Below, piece by piece: positions 10,748 to 21,545 of a stretch of DNA of 64,000 nucleotides (position 1 is the stretch's first letter; every line of letters begins with the position of its first letter). The stretch covers positions 6,766,001 through 6,830,000 of the forward strand of contig CANTUV010000003.1 in assembly GCA_947685225.1 (NCBI GenBank), in the 5' to 3' direction. This DNA is from Garcia nutans. Taxonomy: Eukaryota; Streptophyta; Magnoliopsida; Malpighiales; Euphorbiaceae. Below the pieces are notes generated by a model, which saw nothing but the letters and a program-made list of their open reading frames with translations, was not told the origin of the DNA and searched no databases. A program made the position numbers and the translations under genes.

Positions 10748-13700
10748 CCCACCAGTTCTTTCATTCGATTCACAGCAAGATTTCTCAATTTCTATAATTT
10801 TCTCACATTCTTTCAAATTTAGTACATAGTTTTCAAAAAAAAAAAATGCATTCTTCAAGGTCAGGAACTCATTCTAATCCCAAGTTATTGGAGTTTATTC
10901 GGCATCATGAAGATGGAAATATAGATATACTAGCCGGGATGCCGCTTCATCGCAGTTCCAACCGAAAGAGCGCGGTAATTATTTTTTCTTTTTCTTTTTT
11001 CTTGATTTTTCGTCTTTCTTTTTTTTTTATATATTTTTTCCCGATTTTTCATCTTTTTGTGTTTATCTTTGTTTTATTGTTTTTGTTTTATTTTTTTTAT
11101 TTTTTCTGTTATTATTTATTATTTATTATTTTGATTTATGTTTTTATATTATGCTCTTTTATTATTATTGTATTTGCGTAATTATTTTTTTATATATTTT
11201 ATATTATAATAATTTTTAGAAAATTTAGGAAAAATATATTAATTTAAGCAGGTAGGATAATATGTACTTACCTGGTATTAATTTACCTGGCTTTGTGTTA
11301 GCATGATCGTTGCGTTGTTCGGGCTGGAGGGTGTATTTACAAAGCCCGACAATGGTACAATGTAGTGCCTTCTCGGGTAAGGCAGATTATCCGAGAATGC
11401 AGCTTTGAAAGCTTCATCTTACAATTTCCATCTGAGGAATATCAGATAGACCAGAGCATAGTCCAGGCGCTTGCAGAACGATGGTTGGACAATACCCACA
11501 CTTTTCACTTGCCCATTGGAGAGATGACAATTGGTCCGGTCGATTTTACTGCTATAACCGGCCTTCGATTTGATGGTGTTCTGGTTCCTCTGACCAACAA
11601 TATTTTAACATTTGAAGAAATTTAGGAATTAATTGGTATGCAACCATCATATAAAGGGCCTTTTAAGATAAAAATTGAGCCAATTCGTATTTATTGGATG
11701 AACTACGAAGGAAGGATTCACAGAGACACGGCCCAACAGTATGCTCGAGGATTTTTGTTATATCTGCTTGGGTCGACCATCTTAGGCAGTACTGAATCCT
11801 CCATCCACTTGTCAGTGTTGAATGCCTATTCTTACTTTAGGACAGTACCATCTTCTGGCTGGGGTGAAGCTGGTCTCGCCTGTCTTTACCATGGTCTTGA
11901 TAAACTTTGCCGAAATAAGAAGTCTTTTCTCGGCTTGATGGCGGTTGTCGAGGTATTTTTCTTCCACCAATGTCATTTCCACTCTTTTCTTACATGAATG
12001 TGATCTTTATTATTGTTGTAGGCATGTGCATACGAGCATAACCTCGTGAGGGTATCCTGTATTTCCTGAGATAGGGTCGGATATCCGAGATTAAATTTCT
12101 AGTTGTTAGATCGTGTGGACGTTCTCGGCTCTCACCATGTGCATACTCACCACTTTGTGTTGAGCCGCTTAACCTAGGACCAGGTAAAATAACATTAGTA
12201 TACTTTAAATTTTATGTGAAAGTTTACTTACCTTATGTTATTTTGCAGGTGAATTTGGGCTGTGGAACCCAAAAGAGCGGACAATCTAGTCTCCTTTCAT
12301 GAGGGCTGCGCTATCTTTCCAACATTGTCACCGAGTTATCGCTGGCCCAGTGTCTAGTGGCTGGTTTCTTGGGGAGAGAGTTTATGAATGGTTTCTCGGT
12401 CCAGAGTAGCGGAGGGTTCCAATGCATTGCCTGGAATATACTTTAAATATTATGTCAATGTCGGAGGATGCATGGTGGTTAGCTCGGTATGGTTATGGTA
12501 TTGATGGATTTCTCTATCCGCCGAGTGCATCTTATGCCCATTTTATTCAAAGAAGGCTCTTGAACTTTGATGTATCTCCTATTGGTGTGCGGGAGATTCC
12601 CAAGGAAAATGAAGGTAGAGATGAAGAGGAACATCACGGAGATGCAAGAGAGTTTGTTCCACATCTCGGGGCTAGTACTTCTTAGGTAAAACTTTTACCA
12701 TTTTCCCTTGCAACTACTTCTTTCCTTTTTTGATTCTTTAATGATTGTTGCAGGCTGTTGGCTCATTTGACCATGAGGCTGGACCTTCTTTTACTGCCCC
12801 TTCGTTTGCTCATTCTGGCCCGCCAGATATGCCATCTCATCCGCAGGGCATTGATATGAATTACCTGGTGAGTTCTCTTATTTCATGGTAATTTATGCTC
12901 CTACCTTTTTCCTTTTTGGCTCACAGCGGATGCTCGAAGAAAAAAATAGGAAACTTCAAGAAGAGTTGGCTGCAAGTCGTCAGCAGGCTTCTCATTTTGA
13001 AAATTTATATCATCAATCCGAACAAAATTTTTGAGACTTCCGATGTAATATCCTCATGTATGCCCTAGAAGTTTTGATTTTGTTGTTGTTGTTGTTGTTG
13101 TTGTTGATTTAAAATGTGATTGAATGTATATATTAAGTGATAAGAAAAGGAATTGAGAACAGAATGCTTATGTATATTTGTTTTGGGAAAAAAAGAGGGT
13201 TTAGAGACAAGTTTATATGTTGTTTATATGATGATATAATTAACATATACCTAAGTCAAAAGGGTTGGTCAAAGCAAGAGGATATTTTTATGTGGCATGT
13301 GAAATTACTTATTTGGGCATATAAGAGACAAAAGATTAGTTTAATGGTTAAGGGCAATTAAGTAATTTCTTCTTGTTGGATTGCATGGTGGAGATTTAAA
13401 GAAGAAGAAGAGGTTGACTTGTCTTCATTTTGTCTTTTCTTTGCATTCTTGGCCGGCCATTCAAGAAAGGAGAGAGTGAGAGAGGTGTTCTTGATGCTAG
13501 AAGCAACTTGAAGAGGAATCAAAGGATTTGGTTAAAGATTTGTGAAATTTCTTCATTTGAGGTAAGATCTTTTCCTTGATTTCTTCTATTCTTTTGAAGT
13601 GGTGTTTGAAATGAATTAGGGTTTGTTGATTTGATGATGAGATGTGTTTGTGATGTGTTTTCAAGTGTTTAAATTGGTTTTAAGTTAAGAAGTTGGATTG

Positions 13701-13871
13701 TTGTTGATTTTAGAAGTGTTGAAGTTGAATTGGTTTTAGGGTTTTGAAGTGTTATATGAAGTTTAATTTGAGTTTGCTTGTTTATTTTCATAGCCTTGCT
13801 TGTTGTTGGTGTTTGGTGGAGTTGTAGGCTTTGGAAGTGAGAAGTTGGCCGAAGGCAGTAGCCTTCTGGAT

Positions 13872-14010
13872 GCCACGCCCGTGGTCTTGGGGTGCCATGG
13901 CCGTGGCCATCCATAGCCAATTGTAGCCATGGCCGTGGTGGAGTGAAGAAAAAAGGGCAGAACCGTTTTGTACCCCACGCCCGTGGGGGTTGTGGTGGCC
14001 ACGACCGTGG
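13872..14010. repeat. CCACGNCCGTGG dyad array in S
   Basis: Five copies of a CCAYG-centred dyad: CCACGCCCGTGG, CCATGGCCGTGGCC, CCATGGCCGTGG, CCACGCCCGTGG and CCACGACCGTGG. It sits where the same-family E5 LTR has GACACGG...CCGTGTC dyads. Confidence 0.8.
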
Positions 14011-14732
14011 TCTCTAATGTATGATGTTGAAGTGTAATTTTGAGATTTAAGAGTTTAGTAAGAAGTTATTAAGTGGTAAATTGTATTGGAATTAATGGAT
14101 TGTATCATTCCTTGGATTAGGTTTTGAAAGAAGGTGATTTGCCCTAATTTTGGAAAGTGAAGAATTTTGGAAAAGGGAAGTGTTTAGAGTTATTTGAATT
14201 GTGATTGAGGTAAGTACAAAGTACATAATTGCATACAATCATATAATGTTGGGATTTAATCTACATTTGCTCATATTGATGATGCATATGAATAATGATA
14301 TGTTGTGTATAATGTGGAATGAGATGTTGATATTATGAATGATGCTATGTGGAATATAATGTGATTATTGATGATGATTTACCTTAATATGTAATTAATG
14401 TTATGAGTTATAACAATGGAAATGATATGATTGAGGTATGTTTGCTTAAAGAATGTTCAATGCCATGTTGACTTCATTGATGTCAAATATAATTGTTGTT
14501 ATAAATGTGTATTTGAATAATGAAGAGTGATATATTGTGAATTGAGTTGTAAAGGCATTGTGGTTGGCTATGATGATTCAATTGAAAGGAATAAGGCATG
14601 TTTGCCTAAATGATGATAAGAATTGAGAATGGAAATGATAATTGAATAATAAATGAATTGTGTGGCTAATGTGCTATTCCATTTTCAGAGTTTGTTGTTG
14701 GTGGCATGCCTAATAAGTGTAACAATCTCTTG

Positions 14733-14892
14733 AAGTTAGGTTGGATTGAATCCTTGAAGCATAATTGAGATGTTACCACCCTTGAAGCTAGGTTGGGTTG
14801 GTTCTTGAAGCCAAGTTGGGTTGATGCTTAGCATGCTTTGCTCCCCTTGAAGCTTGGTTGAACCTAATCCTTGAAGCCTAGTTGGGTTGATG
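14733..14892 (+). repeat. CTTGAAGCYWRGTTGGGTTG tandem repeats in S
   Basis: About six to seven degenerate units of 20-30 bp (CCTTGAAGCTAGGTTGGG and variants). The same array is at 62133-62295 in the E5 LTR. At about the same LTR position, G and E1 have different repeats. Confidence 0.8.
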
Positions 14893-16218
14893 ATATTGAT
14901 AAATGTGATAACAAAACCAAAGCATTAACTCTGAAAATTGAATGGTATATTAGTGTGTTTTGGGCCCATGCTTGTCTTTGCTTAATGTGAGTTATGAATG
15001 GTAAAATGGTTGACTAATAAGGTTATGGAAAGATGTTGAAATGTGGTGTGCTCATATGATTATGATTGGTGAGATGCAAAGGTGTGATGTTAGCTTTTCA
15101 CTTATGAAGTGGCCTTTATTGATAATTTGTGTGGCATTGCATTGCATTAAACATAATATTGGCATGATTTGTCTTACTAAGCCCTTGGCTTAGCGCGATA
15201 GTGTTTAATCGCGCAGGTAACAGAGTTGAACCTGAGAGCTCCTCGAGACCGAGTGAGAATAGAAATTGAAGAGTTTATTTTGGAACTTAAAGATCAGAGA
15301 AAGCTGCCAATCATGTATAATTTCTTTATGTTTTGTAAAATATTGTTTATAATATAAATATATGTATATTTGTAAATATGAATTTAAATGTTTTCATATA
15401 ATGTAAATATTTTATAACTTCCGCTGTGTACTAATTAAATGTATCTGTATATCTAGTTTGTTTTATATTACAAGTTAATGACCTATTTTCTATAATGGAT
15501 AAGATAAAGATTATAGTATCTTCTAAAAAGTTTTAAATGTTAAGGAAAGCAGTAGCGTCTCTATGTTCGGTGCACGTATGCTACATTGTGGTGTAGTAGT
15601 GTGCTTGTACCGGGTGTGGGGGTGTTACATCCGATTTCAGGGGATGAGGGATCCTGGCGCTTCTTCATCAAGAGGCCCCATACTAATGACCATGAGATCC
15701 TTTCATCTGCTTCTGATGAGGACCGTGACGGATCAAAACTTCAACGTAATAAAGATTTTGGTGCTCCTGCTTCGAGTGATCTCGAGATGAGTAATTTGCC
15801 GGATTTTGTTGCTCCCGCTTTGGGCAGACTCGGGACGAGGGATTTGCCCCCTCCTCCAATAGGCGACGACTTTTTCAGGGCTTTATTTGATGACCTACCA
15901 CCACCCTCTTAGTGATATGTAAATATTGTATCACTTATATAAACATTGTACAATAATGAAAAAATACAATTTCCATGTTTACTGTAACTTTTTTTTTACT
16001 TTTTTTTATTATTCATCGTTACTGCATAATTACTAAACTTTCCTTTTCATATTTTTTATCACAGTACATCACAATTTCATAATTCACAGCCACATCACTT
16101 TGCCAAACCAAATTCAATGCGGTAAAGGAAATTGTCGCCAATTCCTTTCCTTACACAATATGGTTTCATCCTTTTCCATCACCTTTACCTTATTAACTTT
16201 GGAAAATTTTACTTCTTC

Positions 16219-16226
16219 TATATAAA
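16219..16226 (+). promoter_or_regulatory. aORF2 TATA box (element A)
   Basis: TATATAAA, 106 bp before the ATG at 16325, in the roughly 400-bp spacer after aORF1. The rest of that spacer (15913-16218) is AT-rich with poly-T and would hold the aORF1 3' end, including AATAATGAAAAAATAC near 15952; I see no gene in it. Confidence 0.65.
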
Positions 16227-16324
16227 TGACCTTTTGTGCCATATTTCATACAGAATCCAAAAAAACTTTCCATTTCAACGTAAAGAATCCTTTAACAATT
16301 TTGATTTTTCTTCATTCATCCCCC

Positions 16325-16502
16325 ATGACCGAGCATCATTTAAAGAAGATAAAAATTCTATTTAAGAATATGGATGCCATTCATTGGAAGCAAATTTTAT
16401 GGTCAAAACTTGATGTTTTAAAATGTTTTCAAAATGTTAAATTGGACCACTCCTTCTTACATGTCATGGCTTCCTTTTGGATTACGGATTCTAGGGTATT
16501 TA
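16325..16502 (+). pseudogene. aORF2 (DUF7745-like) 5' fragment in element A
   Basis: Starts ATG 16325 (MTEHHLKKIKILFKNMDAI), continues through KLDVLKCFQNVKLDHSFLHV and SFW, and stops matching the element C copy at about 16502, where gag sequence begins. It gives the true N-terminus and promoter that the C copy has lost. The family assignment rests on the fuller copy at 54056-55292. Confidence 0.75.
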
Positions 16503-18080
16503 ATCACTATCGCTTGAATCTCAAAACCCATTGACAACACAAATTGTTACTTCTTTACCCACCATAACTTGTTTAATTTCACCAAGTACCTCTTCTTCTT
16601 TGGTTGCTTCTCCACCTACATCTTGAAAAGAAGACATGACAAAATCCTCATGCAAACCTCCTCCAATCATGAAGGTTGCTGGCGGCGGTACTCTATTGAA
16701 CTTTGGTAATGGGTTGTCATTGGTGTTTGGCTTATTGGGCTCGGGTAGCTTCCCATTATCAATTAGATTTTGGATCTCATGTCTCAACCTCACACATCTA
16801 TCCGTGTCATGCCCTTGCATTTGATGAAACTGACAAAATGCTTTAGTGTCAAAATTAGGTGGGAGAGGGTTAGGCAAAGGGTGAGGATTTAAGGGTTATA
16901 GCAATCCTTTTCTTTGAAGTTTGTTGAGAACCCAAGACATCAGTTTCCCCAATTTCAAAAATTGTCTTTCTTGTTCCTTGGTTAGTAGTGTTAACACCGA
17001 CTGCCTTTTGCATGCTTTGACTACCCAATTGATAGTTTCCTTTCTCATTCCTTCTTATTAAAAAATGGTTCTTCTCTCTTTCCCATTCTTCATTTTGTAA
17101 ACCAGCTTAGAGAAGGTCTTTGAAATCACGGATGAGTGTATGAGACATCCTTTCACGTAGACTAGGCAACACCCCTCTCACAATCATTCTTATTTGATCG
17201 GATTCATCAGGCCTCTTCTTGAGTAAAGCAGCCTTGTTTCTCCATCTCTTCACATAATCTACAAAATTCTCATTCGACCTTTGCCTAATGGACTCCACTT
17301 CCATTAAGGTAACTTCCATCACAACATTATATCCATATTGTTGGATGAAGGCTTTGTAAAGCAGATCCCAACTCTTTTGTGTTCCATCATCTAAGGTATT
17401 GAACCAATTTTGGACAACAGGGTCCAATGAGAGCATGAAGTACCTTAGGGTTTGAGCCTTAGTAGCTCGGGCAGACTGCATGGTAGTGATATACTGCTTT
17501 ACATGGAGATGAGGATTTTTGGTTCCATCAAACTTCGCAAAAGATGGCATCTTGAACTTGTAAGGAACTTCTTCATCTAGCTCAAATAATTTGTCAATCT
17601 CAGAAATCTCTTCGGTTTTCAGTTTCTTCTCAAATTTCTTTTCTAAATCCGGGATCATCTTTTCAACATCAGAAGTTTAGACTTTCTCCATAGTTGACCT
17701 TTTAACAATCTTCGGTTCTTTTTTCTTCTCTTGAGCATCTTGGTAGCATTGAGCCCAATCATCATCATCATCAATGATCACCTTTTCATCATCAAAAACC
17801 ACTTCACCAACTTTAGTCTTCCCTTTGTCCCTTGGCTTTTTAGTGCTAGCAGATGCTTCGACATGATTTTCTAAAATTGCAGTCAATTGGTTCTTCATGG
17901 TCTCAGCTAGGGCCTCTTTTATTTCTTCCATCTTGGCATTGAGGGCTTCATCCACCATTCTTTGAATTTGTTCGGGCTCTATTGCCTTTGGTGAGCAAGT
18001 GATTGAGTCATTACTAGATTCTTCATCTCCGGCATAGGTCGGATTGTTGTAAGCTTTTGAACAATCATAATCCAGGGCTG
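16503..18080 (-). pseudogene. gag: Element A gag, broken
   Basis: On the minus strand: an open stretch from about 18080 (LTALDYD), then EQIQRMVDEALNAKMEEIKEA, an Asp-rich acidic segment (VIIDDDDDWAQ), the capsid part (VPYKFKMPSFAKFDGTKNPH, then VQNWFNTLDDGTQKSWDLL and VDYVKRWRNKAALLKKRP), the zinc-finger-like CQFHQMQGHDTDRC, and an end near VTICVVNGF. A stop near 17677 and frame changes near 17105 and 16900 break it. The gag of B and the partial gag of E are the same family. The start codon is uncertain: in B an ATG stands where A has ATA. Confidence 0.88.
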
Positions 18081-19150
18081 TGAGCTAGAGAGGATCAATG
18101 ATATGAGATTCAAATGTATGTATGTATGCATGTATGCACAAATAATCAACAAACAAGGACAATTAGGACATTCCTTCTAACCTTATAACATCCACACACG
18201 AATGGCAAGTCTCTTTTCCTAGGTATATGGTTAACAAAATACCAATATGGGGTATTTTGTTTTCGAATATTTCCCTCAAATGTTTCAACCAATAGTTATA
18301 TCTTCGAAAATGTAAATCCATTCATAGTAATTCCCATTAATTAGGTTTTAATCCATTCAACCAACTATAGTAGCTTTCATGCTATATTGGATTAAAACTA
18401 AATTAAGAGGTTTATTATAAGTAGATTTCTCACTTGAAAAAGTAACTAATGATTCATGCCAAAAACAAGCCCATGATTAATTACTCTTAGTATAAACTAG
18501 GCTCACAATTGATTTTTGGTATTTTGTAATTGACCTAAATAATTTGCAAGCTCTTTTTAAGAAAGGTTGGATGAAAATAATTTTGTTTCCAAGCCCATTG
18601 TAAAAAGATTTTAGAAAAAATGGATTTTGAGCTTAGTATTTGGGCCATGAGCAAAAGAATTTTTGATTTATTTTTAGAAAAATTTTATGTCCAAAGACCA
18701 TCTTGAAATGTTTTGAAAATAGTTTTGGTCTTTTGGACTTTAAAGAAAAAATTTATTTGAGCTTGCAAATGTACTTGGGTCATATTAGAAAAAGAACAAA
18801 CCAAATAAGCCATGATTTAAGCCAAGATAAATTAACCATAGTCAAACAACATGCATTTGGGGTAAAACCTAAGGAAAGTAACTAGGCCAATTACATGAGC
18901 TTTAGTCTTTGGGTTAAAAGGTTTAGGTTTCCATAGCAAGTATATCCCAAATGGTACGAGGCTATGAGTGGTTATGTCATGCTCGATCTCCATACCTTGA
19001 GTGAAAGTATGGTATTCCTTACATAACATAACACGGGTAACATGGGCGTCCTAACTCACGCACACGATGCAATCTAAGATAATGCAATGGATAATATCAT
19101 TATAAGAAATAATAGAATAATATAAAGACCAATGGAATCAACTTCTCTTA
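18081..19150 (-). other. Element A leader (5' untranslated region)
   Basis: About 1.1 kb between the primer site and gag, AT-rich and without a recognisable frame. It matches the leaders of B (33021-34663) and A3 (50977-51858). Near 18118-18135 there is a short ATGTATGTATGCATGTATG run shared with B. Confidence 0.8.
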
Positions 19151-19168
19151 TCCCTAGTGGAGTCGCCA
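19151..19168 (-). other. Element A primer binding site
   Basis: On the minus strand, TGGCGACTCCACTAGGGA begins one base after the LTR end. It starts TGG as a tRNA-derived site should and differs from the chromovirus site. I did not assign the tRNA. B and A3 have the same site. Confidence 0.75.
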
Positions 19169-19169
19169 C

Positions 19170-21406
19170 TGTGAGCTGGGATTTTTGCCCCCACTCCTGG
19201 TGGAATGGTTCTTGCGAATTCGACACTATTTAGGCTCGGGGCCTTAGAGAACACGGACCTAAGTCCTGAAAAAATGGAGTTGCCACCTGAACGGGCCGAG
19301 AAAAAAGAAAGGGGTGATGACTCGATTCCTAAGGAATCCCCAACCCCCTAATGGGTTCGGAAAGTTGGGTATGTGTGGGGAAGGTGAGAAATGGCCTAGC
19401 ACCCCCACAACGCCCGGTTCATTGGAATTGGCCTCCATTACAGGTCTTAATATTATAAAATTCTTAAATATAACAATATTATCCATATATCACACAATAA
19501 TTAAAATAAAGCATCGATATATATTGAAAATCAAAACAATGTCCAAACAAAACAAATAAATGGACACACATTCGAAGATGGAAACATGTCCTTACATCCC
19601 ATGCCTAAATAGGACACCCACCGAAAGGTAGAAACATGTCCTTTACATTGGTTCTAAGATAGAAAAGCAATTTAAATTACATGATATTTAACTTATGAGG
19701 CACCCACAAAGTGGAAACATACCTCTTACAACATTTGGAAATCTAAATAAATCGATAAAAGTAAATAACCATTCATCATAAATCAATCATTCATCAAAGG
19801 TATTAAACATCAATAGAAAATAAACATCCATCCACGATAAATTAAATAAACCAAGCATTGAACTTAAATAAATTAAAGCATATAAAATAAATCAAAGCAT
19901 AATCAAATATAAAATTGAATAAATCAAAGAAAGATTTAAATTAGGGCTACTGTTTCTATTTAAGATTCTTTATTTAATGTGTTTAGGATTTCGGAATTTA
20001 TGAGTTTAAGCTACTGTGAGTTTTACAAGAATTGAAATGGAGCAAAGTTTTATAATTTAAGAGGTTAATAAAGTTCTTTGATTAACCAAATTAGTGTTTG
20101 AGAAGTAAAATCATGAAACTAGGGTTTGGACACTTTAAAATATTAAGTTTATGATTATTAGCTACTTACTGTGTTGAATTTTAGGTTTTATAAGGTTTTA
20201 AGATTTAAAGGATTAGGGTTTAGAAAAATTAGGGCTTAGGTTAGCTAGTTTAAGGTTTACTGTTTTGTTTTAAAGTTGAATGCATTAGGGTTTTAGAATT
20301 TGGAAAAAGAATTGATAATTTTATGAAGCTTTATGAGAATAAACAAAACAATTTAAGGTTTATAGAAACAGAAAAGATTTTTTTTAGGGTTTTTGTAAAG
20401 AAACAGATTTAATTTATGATTTTGAAAATTTGGAAAGCAAATTAGGGTTTTGAGATTTTGAAGAAACAAAAACAACAATTTTAAGCTTTTTGGAAAACAA
20501 AGCAACGAATTAAGGTTTTTAATCTTTAGAAAAGGTGAATTAGGGTTCTTAGGTTTTTTTTTTATTTGGAAGAAACAGAAACAATTTTTAAGATTTTGCA
20601 ATGATGAAGCTACTGTGAATTAATGAAACAAATAAAGAAATTCATACCTTCGTTTGTTGGTTCCACCAAAAATCACTTCTTGGATGAACAAGAACAAAGA
20701 CAAGCTTTGCTTCCTGATGGATTGAATTGTTTGTTTGCTCTCTCAAAAAATCAGATTGATTCAAAGTTTTCCTTCTCAATTTCGGTCTCAATTTCTCCTC
20801 CAAATCCGATCCAATTTTCTTTTCTTTTTTCTTCCTCCTTTTTTCCTCCCCTTTTTTGTGTTGTTTTAGCCTTATTTATAGAAGATTTTTATGGTTAAGT
20901 TTAGTTATTAATGGAATATAACATTCATTAAGAAAAGGAAACGAAACCTAATTGTATTGGGTTTCAGAAAAATTTGCGTCGAAAAATTTTCGCTAGCAAA
21001 AAAAAACTGCTGCGGTAAAATTGCGCTGGAGAAAAAAACTACTGCAGAAAAAATGCGCTGGCAAAAAAGCTGCCGCAAAGAATTGGCCTGTGGGCCATTT
21101 CGCCCGCAGGAAACTCCTGCGGGCAAAATTGCCCACCGCCATTCGCCCCCGCGCTGATTTTCGGCGACGATTTTTTCATTGCCGATTTTTCCGTCGTCGA
21201 TTTTTATTTTTATTTTTACTTTTTTTTCTTTATTATTTTTTCTTTTTATTTTTTATTAATAAAAATTAGATACTAAAGCAAATATTATTTAATTAAGATA
21301 ACAAATTTTGTTTTGGACTAATTAAATTTTTTTGGACAACACAAAAATTATTTTGGACAAATTAAAATATATTGGACCGGACTGGGTCAAAAATTAAGGG
21401 TCTACA
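19170..21406 (-). repeat. A 5' LTR (2.24 kb)
   Basis: TGTGAGCTGGG...GGGTCTACA on the + strand, with GAAAT target duplication on the right. It contains the minus-strand TATA candidate near 20871-20884, a U3 dyad of 19-base arms at 21092-21134, and many ATTAGGGTTT motifs between 20100 and 20560. It is longer than the 3' LTR because the latter lost an internal part. Confidence 0.93.
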
Positions 21407-21514
21407 GAAATTATTTATTTTTACGATTTTACGAGATTTAAAATTGAATTAGAATCAAAGGATAAGAAAGAGGGTGCACCATAACTAAGATGAGATTGGC
21501 CACACAAGACTAAG

Positions 21515-21545
<31 letters not shown>

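Larger units (their letters stand above)
13044..15629 (+). mobile_element. S: solo chromovirus LTR inside aORF1
   Basis: Begins TGTAATATCC, ends GGTGTTACA and is flanked by a perfect 5-bp duplication TCCGA (13039-13043 and 15630-15634). It is 2586 bp and similar along its length to the E5 LTR (60546-63017), with no coding domain, so it is what remains after recombination between two LTRs. It contains a TTG microsatellite (13083-13106), GC-rich dyads (13872-14010), CTTGAAGC repeats (14733-14892) and twin stem-loops (15177-15214). Confidence 0.95.
10846..15912 (+). pseudogene. aORF1: plant mobile domain (PMD, MAIN-like) gene, antisense in element A
   Basis: A multi-exon gene opposite to gag. 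Probable exons: 10846-10974, 11302-11952, 12022-12183, 12249-12685, 12754-12867, 12927-13043 plus 15635-15912, with introns bearing GT and AG ends; the first two introns are phase 0. Exon 2 has the PMD core: ALAERWLDNTHTFHLPIGEM, the DFTAITGL motif, then LLGSTILGSTESS and GWGEAGLACLYHGLDKLCR. Exon 4 has GWFLGERVYEWFLGPE and DAWWLARYGYG. A predicted coiled coil (EEKNRKLQEELAASRQQ) and an acidic, Pro-rich tail ending DDLPPPS follow. Stops (near 11622, 12067, 12100, 12175, 12288, 12406, 12683 and 13031), a frame change in exon 4 and the solo LTR S break it. Host PMD proteins MAIN and MAIL1 act in silencing; the role of this TE copy is unknown. A few hundred bases of TA-rich filler lie in intron 1. 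Confidence 0.85.
8056..21406 (-). mobile_element. A: TAT-type (Tat lineage) retrotransposon with two antisense genes, pol deleted
   Basis: Inserted in the E1 3' LTR with a perfect 5-bp duplication GAAAT (8051-8055 and 21407-21411) and TGTGAG...CTACA ends. Read on the minus strand the order is 5' LTR (21406-19170), primer site, leader, gag (about 18080-16503), aORF2 start and aORF1 (both antisense, so on +), hairpin array, purine tract and 3' LTR. Protease, RT, RNase H, integrase and most of aORF2 are missing at a clean junction near 16502. It is a non-autonomous internal deletion derivative. Solo LTR S was later inserted in aORF1. Confidence 0.92.

Noticed and set aside
10982..11181. Phe/Ile-rich membrane-like tail of the frame that starts at 10846
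   Set aside because: It is readthrough into T-rich intron 1; the splice donor at 10975 ends exon 1.
13044..15629. Possible host gene or large intron in aORF1
   Set aside because: TG...CA ends, a perfect TCCGA duplication and homology to the E5 LTR show that it is a solo LTR.
19151..19168. tRNA gene near the TGGCGACTCC motif
   Set aside because: Only 18 bases fit a tRNA 3' end, next to an LTR, as expected for a primer binding site; no cloverleaf around it.
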